Shown here: piece by piece, positions 1-10,265 of the stretch
Numbering within the stretch: the first letter of the stretch is position 1
Layout: each line of letters opens with the position of its first letter
Assembly: GCA_026182355.1 (NCBI GenBank)
Contig: JAPFBL010000222.1
Location: 1,145,001 to 1,209,000 of the forward strand
From: Hermatobates lingyangjiaoensis
Lineage: Eukaryota > Arthropoda > Insecta > Hemiptera > Hermatobatidae
DNA length: 64,000 nucleotides
Reading direction: 5' to 3'
Made by a program: the position numbers and the translations under genes
The notes under the pieces: model-generated
Told to the model about the DNA's origin: nothing
What the model saw: only the letters and a program-made list of their open reading frames with translations
The model's database searches: none

Positions 1-1518
1 AATTATTTACGTTAGGTTTTACTAAACAATAATATTTCTTTCGTACAGACTTTGTTGGTGTGAACTGTCAGTTAATCGTGTTTACTCAAACTGAAGTTTT
101 TTTTAAGACTTCCATTAAGAACAGACTCATATTAATTATTGAAATCTATCAATAGATTAATTAACCAATTTTTAATTTTTAAATGATTATATTTTAATAT
201 GTATAGTTGGTCTACGAAGAATGTTAAATAAAGCCAAAAAAAAAAACTGTTTTGAAAGTTTGTTTTGAACCAACAAAACTAACCGAATCTTGATATGCAT
301 TTTTTATTCTGTAAGTCCATTTATATTTATTATTACAATTTTTAACGTTGTTTTTTATATTCACGACGTATTTTCTTCTGTAACATTGACTAATACATCT
401 AATTATAATTTTTGTACAAACTCACTGTTTCGAATGAGAAAGTAATAATACTGAAATCAGGCAATGCATTCACAAAAAAAAAACAACATCCACTAATCTT
501 TCACTGTAAGATTGACAATATACTTTCTGATCATGTAGAAATGCAGACTACTATGTATGATGATTGCAATCTTCATGAAGTTAAACAAAAAAAATTATTA
601 CTAAAACGAAAAAAATTATCCAGAAAACAGAACTTTAAAACGAAAAAACTCATCAATCTGAAGAAATAATACAAAAATATAACTCTTAAGAAGTGAGAAA
701 CGAGTAAATAGGGTCGTTATAGTTGGGAGCAAGTAACTACTAGTTGGGAGAAGCTGGTAACATTCAATGGCAACAGGAACTTCATCCCATTTGAGTGGTC
801 CATTTTAAGAATGATATATTCCTAATGGTATTGTGCCGTTCAGCTTACACAAAACAGTTACTATTTAATACAGAAAACCACTGCAAGAAGCAATATTGAT
901 TTTGTCTATAAAACAGACTCTGAAACTGCTTATTTCAACTGTTCCTTAACATTGATTTGAATACTCCTTCCAATATAGTAATAAGGAAGATATATTTGAT
1001 ATATTAACTAATTGGTTTTCAATAAAAATAAATTTATATGTTATTGTACGTACTCTGTTGATGCATACAATAAACCAAAAAATCAGTTTTTCAAGTTGAC
1101 TCAAATCAAATTTTGACTTGTAAATTTTTGTTGTTTTTTTTAAAAAAATTTTCATATGCCAAAATAAAACTTTGTGAGAAAACACTATAAATTACAAGTG
1201 TAATTTTCAAAAGATTTGAAAAACATTGTTGATTGCTTAAGAGTTAATTAAAGGGTTTCTATAATTTTATTACTTTTGAACTATACATTTATAAATGGTA
1301 CTGTTCCAATTGAATATATTATAGGTAAGACAGTACAGAATTTGTCAGGATAGCTATTATGTTAATAATTAAATACTACATTAAATTTAGATAAGTTAAC
1401 ACGACATTCACTGATTGTTACATGGTACGAAGTTTGCCGAGTCAGCTGGTTAGTATTATTCTTCACACGTTTTTATTTCATTTTATTTTCTCCCATATAT
1501 ATATATGTCATTATATGT
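1..1518. other. AT-rich DNA, no gene recognised
   Basis: I see only very AT-rich sequence with homopolymer runs and short chance open frames. An 85-codon lysine-rich frame at 412-669 starts without an ATG and shows no family motif. No repeat ends, RNA folds or conserved coding signal were recognised. Confidence 0.6.
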
Positions 1519-1742
1519 TCAAAACACAATAAAAAAAAGGAAAAAAAAACTGAAATCTTTCAAGCGGTCTACTTCAGAGTCATAAACTCATCTGAGTTGT
1601 GTTTTTGACTCTGATATAGACCGCTTGTTACGGTTGAAAGATCTTAGCCTTTTTTCCCATTTTGTTATTGTGGTTTGAACATTGATTGTTCTTTCACGTC
1701 TTTATTGTAAAATCTTATTATGCCATTATATATATATATATA
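1519..1742. mobile_element. Penelope-like element tail, inverted pair (family A)
   Basis: The right half (about 1601-1742) reads in + orientation as the family A tail: the hammerhead-like core, then TTTTTTCCCAT, TTGTGGTTTGA, TTTCACGTC and an AATCTT that runs into a TA repeat. The left half (1519-1582) holds the same sequence reversed (CACAATA, then TTTCAAGCGGTC, then CAGAGTC), with its central part deleted. The same tail follows a recognisable PLE endonuclease remnant at 7569-8065, which is why I assign it to PLEs. Both halves are decayed. Confidence 0.7.
1607..1648 (+). ncRNA. Hammerhead-like ribozyme motif, family A, decayed
   Basis: Layout: GACT, core CTGATAT (mutated from CTGACGA), stem II AGACC...GGTT, GAA, the palindrome AGATCT, T, then AGCC (mutated partner of GACT). 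The palindromic stem III is intact here, but the second half of the CUGANGA core is lost, so activity is unlikely. Confidence 0.5.
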
Positions 1743-2340
1743 TTCTATTTTTTATATATATTTTAAACTATAGGATTTTGTTTCATTCGTATGTATGTAT
1801 TACATTCGTGTATTGATGTGTATGTTTAGTTTTTCTCACCTGGTGTTTCCCTACATACTTATAATTTTCTTGTAACTAATTTTTTTTTTATTTTAATTTA
1901 CTTTCTTTTTCACCCTGTCCCAATACGTGGCAATACTGCAGAGCTTGTTCCCTTTATGTTCCGTTCGGATACATTACTGGAACCAGTCGGCCAGCAGAAC
2001 TCAAGCTGAACACTTCAGCTACAATCTGATAAAGCCGGATGTGGAAAATTCATTATTAGTCTTCCCTGCAGCTTTCTCTGTTCAGTTATTTATGTTAAAA
2101 AGTGCTAACTGTCTTATAAGATTTTTGAATATATATTTATCGTATGCTTGAAACAGTGTTTAAAAACAAAACATTGTTGTTAAGATCACAAATAATATTT
2201 TATACAATGGGCTCTCATTTGCATGTAATTTTTACAAGGAGTTTAATTACCTGTAATTGTAACTAACTGTTAACTTCCATGAATGGCTAAAGGGCAGTCA
2301 GCGTGACTTCCAGTAAGACTGGCAGAATAGTACTGCAACG

Positions 2341-2470
2341 TGAATGAATGAATGAATGAAAATTTCTTTATTGAGAGATTGCTCCCAAGGTACATAATTC
2401 AGGGAATTATGTATTTGCTAAGGAAACAAGCTCTGCAGTATTACACTTTTTGTAAGAGAGAGAGAAAGAA
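2341..2470 (-). mobile_element. LINE 3' end with CATT tail
   Basis: On the minus strand the sequence reads CTTGGGAGCAATCTCTCAAT, AAAG, then a (CATT)n tail at about 2341-2360. The LINE 3' end at 42900-43027 has the same layout: CTTGGG, a short spacer, a CAATAAAGA poly(A)-signal-like block, and tandem CATT. I read this as a 5'-truncated non-LTR retrotransposon end in minus orientation. No reading frame is left. The 5' boundary is uncertain. Confidence 0.55.
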
Positions 2471-3825
2471 ACTAAATAAAAATAACTAAAGAAAATTATC
2501 TAATATAAAGTAATAAGTAAAATGAAAGCAAAAATTAATATTATGTGAGAAAAAGTAAAAACAATCACACAAATAGAATATGAAAGAACTCACAAAGTTA
2601 AAACATATAATCATCCGAGTCATAATCCTCTTCCTGAATATGATTGTCACTACTACAAGAAACATACTCGTATGTCAAAAGCTTGTCTCAATACTGGGGA
2701 CTTGTAAATTAAATTTTGAACCCTCCATATGGTAGGTTAACAGTAAACTATATTCCTTACAATTGTCAAATGCTTATATTTAATGAATAATTGGATGTAT
2801 TATTTATAACTGATTTAATAAATAAATTAATATCTGGAAGTGACTCCTATTCAAAGGACATGATTCTAAATTAAGTTTACTATTTGTGCATGAGTTTTCT
2901 TCAACCTCAGGAAGAATAAGGACCATGCCCCTTATAAATTTTGATTCCTTTTAATTTCGTTTTTATTTTCAATTCAGACTCAAGAAAACTGCGAAGTACT
3001 GACTGATCTCTGAGAGATGTATTGTATACTGTTTTCTTTGATCTGCACATTTGTATAGCTGCACGAGTCAGGTTTGGAGTGAGTCAGAATGCTCTTTTTG
3101 CATCGACCTACATGGGGGTAATCTCAGTTCTCCTTCTCACTGAAACAGCTCATGCTTTGCACATATTTCATTCAACCCTACAATCACATTATCGGACTTC
3201 AAAAAGTGTTTTAATTTTAGGATTAAAATTATTATTTAAATATTGATAATAAGTGAAAAATTATAAACTGGTTTAATGGTCCCCTAATTTCGCTAATTGG
3301 TTAATAATTTAAACCAATTAAATCCTTTAATTGTTTGTTTAATTTAATGGTATATCCAAGAAAAATATAACTTGCTTATTTTAATAATAATCTATACTTA
3401 ATACATTTTTGTATGAGATTGAATGGTATTCTCCTAGTAAAAGGTACTATGATATAGTAAAAATTGTATGGTCTTTTTATATTTTATAAACGAATGTTAG
3501 TCCCTGTGTTGTATTGTTAAGGGTTAATTTTCACTTTTTTTAGGTTGGTATTTTTATAATTATGGTTTATATTTATTCTTTTTTTCCTGTTTTTGTTTGT
3601 TTCCTACATATACTTTAGTTGATATGGTGCGTAAAGGTTTCTGGTTTGATTTGTTTGTGTAATCATTTGTACTTTGCGAATAGAGAGTTTTCTCTTTCGT
3701 TTCCTAGAGTGAACTATCATCTCTCTTGTTAGTTTTACCTTGTAACTGTTTCTGTGTGACATTTAGGGGCACCGGCGGTAAGGTTCATTGTCATTCTTCT
3801 GACAAACTTATTGTTATATATATAT
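2471..3825. other. AT-rich DNA, no gene recognised
   Basis: Nothing with a family signature was seen. Short open frames, such as 74 codons at 3022-3246, lack motifs and are compatible with chance. Confidence 0.55.
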
Positions 3826-3866
3826 GAATTAAACACCACAACAAACAAATATATATTAATTAAAAT

Positions 3867-3899
3867 GCTCTAAGGCCTTTCGTTACATCATTAGAGAGC
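3867..3899 (-). ncRNA. Hammerhead-like motif, family B, left-arm copy
   Basis: Read on the minus strand: GCTCT, then CTAATGA (one change from CTGATGA), a short stem II region GTAAC, GAA, the palindrome AGGCCT, T, and AGAGC, which pairs with GCTCT. The G-to-A change in the CUGA box and the shortened stem II suggest decay. Confidence 0.6.
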
Positions 3900-4303
3900 T
3901 AAATGAAACAAACAAAAAATATAATAACAAGTTAACCTGGTTAACTGAAGTTTTCAGGATTGCTCGCATCGCTGTCTAAATTTAATGTTCCTAAAATTGA
4001 AGGATTCTTGATATGCTTACTTATTTCTTTTATTAATATTTAGAGAGTTAATTAATATTATAAATAATTCCCTATCTGAATTTAATGTTCCTAAAATTGA
4101 AGGAGTCTTGATCTGCTTACTTATTTCTTTTATTAATATTTAAAGAGTTAATTAATATTATAAATATTAATAAAAGAAATAAGTAAGCAGATTAAGACTT
4201 CTTCAATTTTGGGAACATTAAATTCAGACAGGGATGCCAGCAATCCTGAAGACTTCAATCAACCAGGTTAACTTGTTATTATATTTTTTGTTTGTTTCAT
4301 TTA

Positions 4304-4339
4304 GCTCTCTGATGATGTTGTAACGAAAGGCCTTAGAGC
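4304..4339 (+). ncRNA. Hammerhead-like ribozyme motif, family B, best copy
   Basis: Every element is present in order. Stem I is GCTCT (4304-4308), core CTGATGA (4309-4315), one extra T (4316), stem II GTT-GT-AAC (4317-4324), GAA (4325-4327), palindromic stem III AGGCCT (4328-4333), the unpaired H17 position T (4334), and AGAGC (4335-4339), the exact partner of GCTCT. The 3-bp stem II is short. In a dimer the AGGCCT of two molecules would pair. Expected cleavage is after 4334. Confidence 0.7.
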
Positions 4340-4415
4340 ATTTTAATTAATATATATTTGTTTATTGTGGTGTTTAATTCATATATTATATCAAGAGTTA
4401 TTGTTGATTATTAAT

Positions 4416-4527
<112 letters not shown>

Positions 4528-4734
4528 AGTGCGTGTGCGTCTTTATTGTTAATGGCAATAAAATATTAGCTAAACTGCAGTTTATTTATGGGATTATAGA
4601 TATCTAAATTAAAATTTAGTATAACTAATTTATTAATGTTTTAATTACATAATTCATCAATTTATTATAACCAATCTATTTCAATAATTCGCTGGTATAA
4701 AATATAGTTTAATTGGATGGGGTCGTTTATTCCG

Positions 4735-5075
4735 ACAAATCTTAAATTGTAAAACCTAATTGTGAAAATGACCAGAATTTCCTTCTCTAATTTGAGACGG
4801 GATGCCGTTTAATCAAGGAAGGTGACGTCGGCATTTAGGAGATTCCTAACTCCCTTCTCAACACCACCTAAGTCCTCCGCAAACTACTTAAGGTCTCCTG
4901 TCTTACCTTCTCCAACCATAGTCAAGTCAAGTCAAGTTTTTATTTAAATAGTAATCAGAATTAAACCAATTAATATGTATGTTTAATATATAACAATATT
5001 ATTTTAACCGGTTTTTTATTAATCAAAATTAAAACAAAAAAATCTGGAGTGGTCTAAGTAACACTTAGATTTATT
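4735..5075 (-). repeat. LINE-like tail with CTTGA pentamers and flanking GC-richer patch
   Basis: On the minus strand, AAATAAAAA is followed by three CTTGA units (4919-4935). Such short tandem tails are typical of 5'-truncated non-LTR retrotransposons. The neighbouring 4735-4918 patch is richer in GC than its surroundings but shows no motif I know. At 5041-5062 there is CTGGAGTGGTCTAAGTAAC, resembling one end of the S/A repeat seen at 54361. Confidence 0.35.
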
Positions 5076-6480
5076 TGTTTGATAAACAAATCAAACAAAA
5101 ATATCGCTTATACTGGTTTGTTTTACTGTTAATCTAATATCACGTGTATTGATTTCGGATCAGATAAGTAAGTTTCATAAACTCCGGTTGTATGTACGAG
5201 TATATGTCTACAAAGAATGACATCTATTTGATCACTTCAACTAGTTGTTACTCAGCCCCGTAATAATAGTGAATATAATTTATACTGACTTAAAAAACTA
5301 CACAAGAATTGTTTTGTTTAATATTGTTGTTTTGGTGACCTAAGAATGGCATAATAATACTGAAGTTTAAATGTTTTTTAAACTTTTATAAATTTATAAA
5401 CTTTTATAATGATAAAAGTTTTTATCAAATAAAAACTAGTATAATTCATAGTAATATCTGAAGATTTATTTATTAGTGCTTAGATATACGTATGAACTCA
5501 GAATAAATAATATATAGCATATGCTATTTTTCGTAATGTGGCTTATGCAGAATTACTGTAAGAGTTAATTAACGAATAGATTTTATATTACAAACAATGA
5601 ATTATTGTTTTGGTCTTTGATCTATTTTATAATATTTTTATCATTTATTTATTAATAAACTTGAATTTCCGAAATCAGTAACTTCTTCAACTTCATTGAA
5701 TTCAGTAACTTCATTAGAGTTGTTTTTTGGAAGCTAGTTATTCAGAATATTTGCACTTTTAAGTTTCCATAAATGGATAGTTTTATTTCGTATACAAAAC
5801 AAGAATGCCAATTTCTTTTAGATTTAATTCTAGTATCAGAAATAATGCAAAATTAGCAAAAAGTAAACAGATAAATAATTGCTAGTTTATATAGACATCA
5901 TTGAAAGAACGCCATAAACCAACCATGTGGACTTCAGAACATATAAATAGGTTGAGATAGATTTTGACAGATGCAATAGTTATTTCACGATCACTATACC
6001 TTACTTATAGTAAAATAAAAACTTAGCATTGTTCTAAAGAAGTATTGAAAAAATTGAAACAGAATTAACAGTTTGGACTGTCGTTAATTATATGAATTCA
6101 AATTGGAATCAATCCTATGTAACATTCTTTCTACCAATCTCAGAGGTGTTAAGGCAATCCAACTTGAAAATTCTTTAAATATGTTGTCTCAGCAATAATC
6201 AAAGTTCGGTTGTAGTTGATATAATTTGTGAAGCCTGAGTCAAAAACATTTTCTGAAGATCGCACTTCAGCGGACATTAAAGTACATTATATAAAGTCTT
6301 ATAAAATACATATATAATATTATATATCGTTATGTATCATGTATACATCATAAATAAAATAATTAAAAAAACTACAGAATGAAACCATAAAACTAAATAA
6401 GAGAGATGAATACAAAAATACAGACTTATAATTAACTAAAAAATGAACTAACGATTGAAACAGAGTCTAGCAGTAAACCG
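5076..6480. other. AT-rich DNA, no gene recognised
   Basis: No long open frame, repeat end or structured element was found in this stretch. Confidence 0.55.
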
Positions 6481-6760
6481 AACACAAAGAAGAGTTATAT
6501 GCGTGTCTTAAAAAGGCCTTAAGGTAGCCGTAGTGTTCGAATCAGTGAACTGTTTACGACTTTGTACACGGAAACAGTCATTGAAACTAAGTCTGATTGA
6601 GTTTACATGGATGGCAACAGGAATGTTGTTGTGCTGACCATCGGAAGCCCTTTGGATATTCCTGGCAGGTTTAGTAAGCATCCTACATAAATAGCATCAC
6701 GCTGCATACAGTTCAGTCCGTAGTCAGTTTCCTAAGGGAGTGTTTCATGTTTCGATTATT
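6481..6760. other. GC-richer patch sharing a motif with 37090-37340
   Basis: The stretch at 6564-6595 (core ACACGGAAACAGTCATT) recurs with two or three changes at 37234-37264, in the same orientation, and ATGGCAACAGGAA also occurs near 768. In both places a PLE remnant follows or overlaps, so this may be PLE untranslated sequence. No protein is recognisable. Confidence 0.35.
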
Positions 6761-6915
6761 ATATATATGTGTGTGCAAGAGTGTATATGTATTTGCTTCA
6801 AATTTTAAACTTTTAGATTAAAATTAAAAAATGATCTAGCACGAGGAAGTCATGTATAATTCTTGATTAGAGGTTGATTAAGAAGCTATAATTAAATTCT
6901 CTTTTGTTAAACTAG

Positions 6916-7740
6916 ACTAATTTCATTAAAAAGTATTGTAAAAATGGGAAGATACTACTTCCAATTATTAAAGACTTCTTAGATGTCCTGTTCCATAGGT
7001 TACCTAAAGAGTTACGCTTTAGTATAGACAGAAAACCTACGAATGTACTTGCATATGTTCACTTTTATTCTTCCCATCCAAAATATGTTAAAATTTCTGT
7101 TTTTAGAAATATATTTTTGAGAGCATTAGGAGTGGGCTCTCCTGAATTTCTTAATGAAGAGATTAACAACATTAGGTCAATTCCCCTTTCATTAAAATAC
7201 CCCTCTTCTTATACCGATTTAGCTTTGAAGGATGCTAAAAAAACTTTCTCTAATACTTCAACAGACCCCCGTTCATTGTCAAATTCAATAGTCTTGCCAT
7301 ATCATGAGTCATTGGAACTCCTTCCAAGATTAGCCGAACAATTTGATTTTAATATAGTGTTTTCTAATCGTAAAAACGTGGGCAATATGTTAATAAAAAA
7401 AACTCTCCCAGCGAAATGGAGTCCGGTGGTATGTATAAAATTTTGTGCAAAAATTGCTATAAAATTTATATTGGTCAAACTTGTAAACAATTAAAGACAC
7501 GTGTAAAACAACACCAATACAACGTAAGTAGGCAGGAAAAAGTAGTGCCTCATTCTTGCATATAAAAAATGAAACATCATGTTGATTGGACAGGAGCTAA
7601 ATTTATTACCTATGAAAAATCAATGTTGTTAAGAAATATTATTGAATCGTCTATAATTAAATTTAATAGATCAAATATTATAAACATTAGTAACAGTCTT
7701 TCCAAACTTGATACTTTCGTTACGAGGGCAGTTCCTCTTC
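6916..7740 (+). pseudogene. Penelope-like RT C-terminus plus GIY-YIG endonuclease, frameshifted
   Basis: Open frame 6916-7494 begins within the RT thumb/linker region. FLDVL, RKPTN, HFYSSHP and FLRAL (near 7045-7130) are hallmark PLE blocks, followed by SPEFLNEEI and VLPYHESLELLPRL. NVGNMLIK introduces the endonuclease. At about 7430 the reading shifts frame, and the GIY-YIG core continues in another frame as YKIYIGQT, TRVKQHQ and then a stop near 7565. A third frame (7569-7720) carries HHVDWTGAKFI and LRNIIESSIIKFNRSN, the conserved C-terminal end. Two frame breaks and a missing N-terminus make it a pseudogene. In a working element the product would be a cytoplasmic/nuclear ribonucleoprotein enzyme that nicks target DNA and reverse transcribes the element RNA. 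Start not assignable. Confidence 0.9.
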
Positions 7741-7927
7741 TAAGAGGGTTGACAGTTAGCGGATGGTTTTTACTCTTTCTTACTGTACTCCTTTGTTTCC
7801 CCAAACATCCCTTTCTGGATGTTAGTCCTTTCCTGCGCTTTCACCCTTTTAAAATACCACTCTTCCCTCCCACTCTTCTCAACCCATCACCAGATGTTTT
7901 CTTCATCGAGTGTTTCAGTTGGTTTTT

Positions 7928-7970
7928 GACTCTGACAAAAACCGCTTATTACGGTTGAAAAATCTTAGTA
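7928..7970 (+). ncRNA. Hammerhead-like motif in the tail of a recognisable PLE (family A)
   Basis: Stem I GACT (7928-7931), core CTGACAA (from CTGACGA), stem II ACC...GGTT around CGCTTATTAC, GAA, AAATCT (decayed AGATCT palindrome), T, then AGTA (partner of GACT with one change). It lies about 200 bases after the endonuclease frame. The G8 change probably inactivates it. Confidence 0.6.
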
Positions 7971-8153
7971 TTGTTTTCCCATTTTTTATTGTGGTTTTAT
8001 CATTGATTGTTATTTTACGTGTTTATGTGAAATCTTTTACATATGAATATATATATATATATATACCCATTACATAAAACGATTCTACGAACTAAATAAA
8101 CTGTATTCACTGAAAGAACTAAATAAAAGAAAACAAGGAATCTTACCATTATA

Positions 8154-8186
8154 CTGATGACGAAGCAATCAAATATAGTATGTAGT
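8154..8186 (+). ncRNA. Hammerhead-like motif, family E, decayed
   Basis: CTGATGA (8154-8160), C, GAAGCAATC, then AAATATAGTATGTAG. Compared with the family E copies at 36911 and 39709 (GAAATATAGTAG), the G before the AAATAT block is missing. The surrounding 8071-8130 also matches 12607-12660 (AACGATTC, ACGAACTAAAT, GTATTCACTGAA), so a second PLE-type repeat follows the first. Confidence 0.35.
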
Positions 8187-8229
8187 TAGTTTCTGTGATT
8201 TCTTTATGTGGGCTCTTTCTTTAAATCTA

Positions 8230-8232
8230 GTT

Positions 8233-8296
<64 letters not shown>

Positions 8297-8312
8297 GTTG
8301 TTGTTGTTGTTG
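8230..8312. repeat. (TA)n(TG)n(TTG)n compound microsatellite
   Basis: TA repeats (about 8232-8255) pass into TG repeats (8255-8294) and then TTG repeats that run into the MITE at 8313. Confidence 0.95.
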
Positions 8313-8479
8313 TTGTTAAATAACGCCCCATATTTGGCTTGTATCTCTTTCTTTGCATAATTTCTCTAATTTCCGAAATCCCTTTCTCGTCTCTTCATTA
8401 AAACTAAAAAGCTTATCACCAATATTATTAGTCCACATTTACTAGTCGATACTTGTCAAATATGGGCGTTACTTAACAA
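8313..8479. mobile_element. Short MITE with about 30-bp inverted ends
   Basis: The left end GTTAAATAACGCCCCATATT (8315-) and the reverse complement of the right end, GTTAAGTAACGCCCATATTT (ending about 8477), match over roughly 30 bases with few differences. Only about 100 AT-rich bases lie between. TTAA is present at both ends, which fits a piggyBac-type target site, but it could equally be part of the inverted repeat. No coding capacity. Confidence 0.65.
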
Positions 8480-9129
8480 TATATGTTTAAATGAAGGACT
8501 GCTTCCAACTTTTACAAATATATATGTGTATATATAATTATTAGATTAATGTTTAGAGCCATTTGGCAAACTTAGATGACGATATATAAGTCAACATCTG
8601 TTAGTTGACAATGTCAGTACCCATATTTGTCAACTGTTACTCTATAAAGATGTCTGAGCCTGTTATAAACTTCCAAATGTTTCTAATTAATGCGAAAGGC
8701 CAATTTAAGTTGTCTATACAGCTCTTGTCCAAGATGTGCATTGAAGTTCAGGAATAGGTAGCTAAATATAATTATAAGTTTAGAAGAGTTCGGTTAATGA
8801 CGGTGAAGAGGTGGAGGTTCAGTGAAACGTGAGAAACATTGGCATTCTCCTTTCCTCCTCCTAAGATTCAATTAAAAAGTTTATTTTTTTTTTAAGCGAT
8901 TGATCGTAACCAATTTAGAATAAATATCAATTTTTTCATGTAATCAAATTTATTAGTTGAAATAAATACTTTTTACTTATGGTTAATTATATTATTTCAT
9001 ATTACCAGTATTTAACACTATATATAATATACAAAACTTTAAATCTATTACAATATCCTTGAACATGTGTGTCACTAAGCTTCATTGTCAATAAAATCTC
9101 CTATATATCAATAATGAAGTTTATAATTT
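8480..9129. other. AT-rich DNA, no gene recognised
   Basis: No coding or repeat signature was found apart from short TA tracts. Confidence 0.5.
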
Positions 9130-9808
9130 ATCTGTTCATATTAGAAGGCAGGTATATTTCATTGGTATTTTTTTTCCTAAAGGTTTAAAAAAAAAGCTGA
9201 GCCTTTACATTTGCTCTAAGACTAAGTGTAGGAAACATATTGAAAATATAACACAGAGAACTATAACGAAATACAAACAAATATAGGAATAAGGAGAAAA
9301 TAGAGCTTATTTTTTTCTAAAGCGCTAATTGCCCTTCACATTATTAGACATGACACTAAGATAATTTAACAAAAGAATAAAAGAACATGTACAAAAAGTT
9401 AAACAGTAAACTAAATCCCCCAACAATAATCAATTCATATCCCATTTTGCCAAACATTTAGTCACCAATAACCATCAATTTTTCCCAGACCAAAATATAC
9501 AATATCACATAAAAATAATAAATTCTGTAAAATAACTATTTTAGAGGGTTATGAAAGTAACAAATTAGTGCGCGATAAATCTTTTACTTGCCTCAATGAA
9601 CAAATTCCCAAGTGTACAACTTTTTTTAATTTATATATATATATAAAGTTCTATTTTCTCCTAATTTCTATATTTGTTTGTATTTCGTTATAGTCCTCTG
9701 TGTTATATTTTCAATGTGTTCCCTACACTTATTCTTGGAGCAATTGTAAATGCTCAGCCTAACCTTTAGGGAAAAAAAAGTATCTGCCTTCTAATATGAA
9801 ACAGATGT
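9130..9808. mobile_element. Penelope-like element remnant with inverted UTR arms
   Basis: The left arm (about 9130-9313, ATATTAGAAGGCAGGTAT... to ATAGGAATAAGGAGAAAATAG) is the reverse complement of the right arm (about 9646-9808). The roughly 330-base middle contains a decayed PLE C-terminus in + orientation. Each arm also carries AACACAGAG/CTCTGTGTT and CCTAAAGG blocks. The layout is a PLE 3' end plus an inverted copy of its own tail. No hammerhead core was found in these arms. Confidence 0.65.
9436..9645 (+). pseudogene. GIY-YIG endonuclease C-terminus of a Penelope-like element
   Basis: Two short frames together look like the end of a PLE protein. One reads AKHLVTNNHQFF...DQNIQYHIK and the other, after a shift near 9530, reads KITILEGYESNKL, LVRDKSF, LNEQIPK. 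The order (a His-rich block, a ...ITILE strand, then a short basic end) matches the tail of PLE endonucleases. No start, several breaks, no catalytic GIY-YIG left. The assignment rests on pattern likeness and its position between inverted PLE-type arms. Confidence 0.45.
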
Positions 9809-9937
9809 ACCCCATACCTTCACCCACGTCCATCCTATTCCCAGTCAGTTGTACCACAGACACTCACCCTCAGGTTCGTATTCTCTTCCTTATTTTTTTT
9901 ATTCTTATTTTGTACTATATTTACTTTATACTATAGA

Positions 9938-10265
9938 CTAGCAAACGTACCCGTCTTTGACGGAATCAAAAATTCTATTATACTTGGTATTCCAAAATAT
10001 CAATTATAGTATTATACTAATACTACAATTAGAAGTTATAGAATAGTAGAAAATGCCATTATTAGTACAGTGCTAAACAAATGCCTCTGTATACAAAGAT
10101 TAGATTTTAAGTTAGACATACACAAATCTACAATCAATGTTTCAGCTTTAAATGTCTTATGGTAGCAATATTTTGTGGACAAACCGACAGACAGAAATTA
10201 TTCTAAGGGTACATGTGGCTACTCTGAAGTATGAAACGTAAAGAAAACTTGAAATGAGTTAGTTC
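9938..10265 (-). mobile_element. Helitron 3' part, short copy
   Basis: On the minus strand the copy ends in CTAG followed by T, with the hairpin CCGTC-AAA-GACGG about 12 bases before the end, the Helitron signature. Going inward it matches the other two copies (ATAGAATTTTTGATTCCGTC; the CATTTGTTTAGCAC block), then jumps to the 5'-proximal sequence (TCATTTCAAGTTTTC, TTTACGTTTCATAC), so about 1 kb is deleted internally. The very 5' end is replaced at about 10265 by unrelated sequence. Confidence 0.75.

Larger units (their letters stand above)
3826..4386. repeat. 560-bp palindrome of PLE tail sequence (family B)
   Basis: The left arm begins ATTAAACACCACAACAAACA at about 3828 and the right arm ends with its reverse complement at about 4380. 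Between them the halves match base for base over most of their length, including TAACCTGGTTAAC-type blocks and a duplicated TTAATGTTCCTAAAATTGAA segment (about 3980 and 4080). Each arm carries one copy of the family B hammerhead-like motif in opposite orientation. The structure resembles two PLE tails fused head to head, with an extra internal duplication in the left arm. Confidence 0.75.
6916..8065 (+). mobile_element. Penelope-like element, 5'-truncated, with 3' tail (family A)
   Basis: This is the most complete PLE of the window. It holds the C-terminal part of reverse transcriptase, the linker, a frameshifted GIY-YIG endonuclease, a GC-richer 3' UTR (about 7740-7920), the hammerhead-like motif, a tail ending TTTATGTGAAATCTTT, and a TA microsatellite (8047-8065). 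It ties the family A tail sequence found in about eight other places to the PLE class. The 5' part, including the catalytic RT palm, is missing upstream of 6916. PLEs normally move by target-primed reverse transcription. Confidence 0.9.

Noticed and set aside
412..669. 85-codon Lys-rich frame
   Set aside because: No ATG start, AT-rich composition, no motif; typical chance frame in poly(A)-rich DNA.
3826..4386. Terminal inverted repeat DNA transposon
   Set aside because: The arms contain PLE tail sequence with the family B motif and there is no target duplication; better explained as two fused PLE tails.
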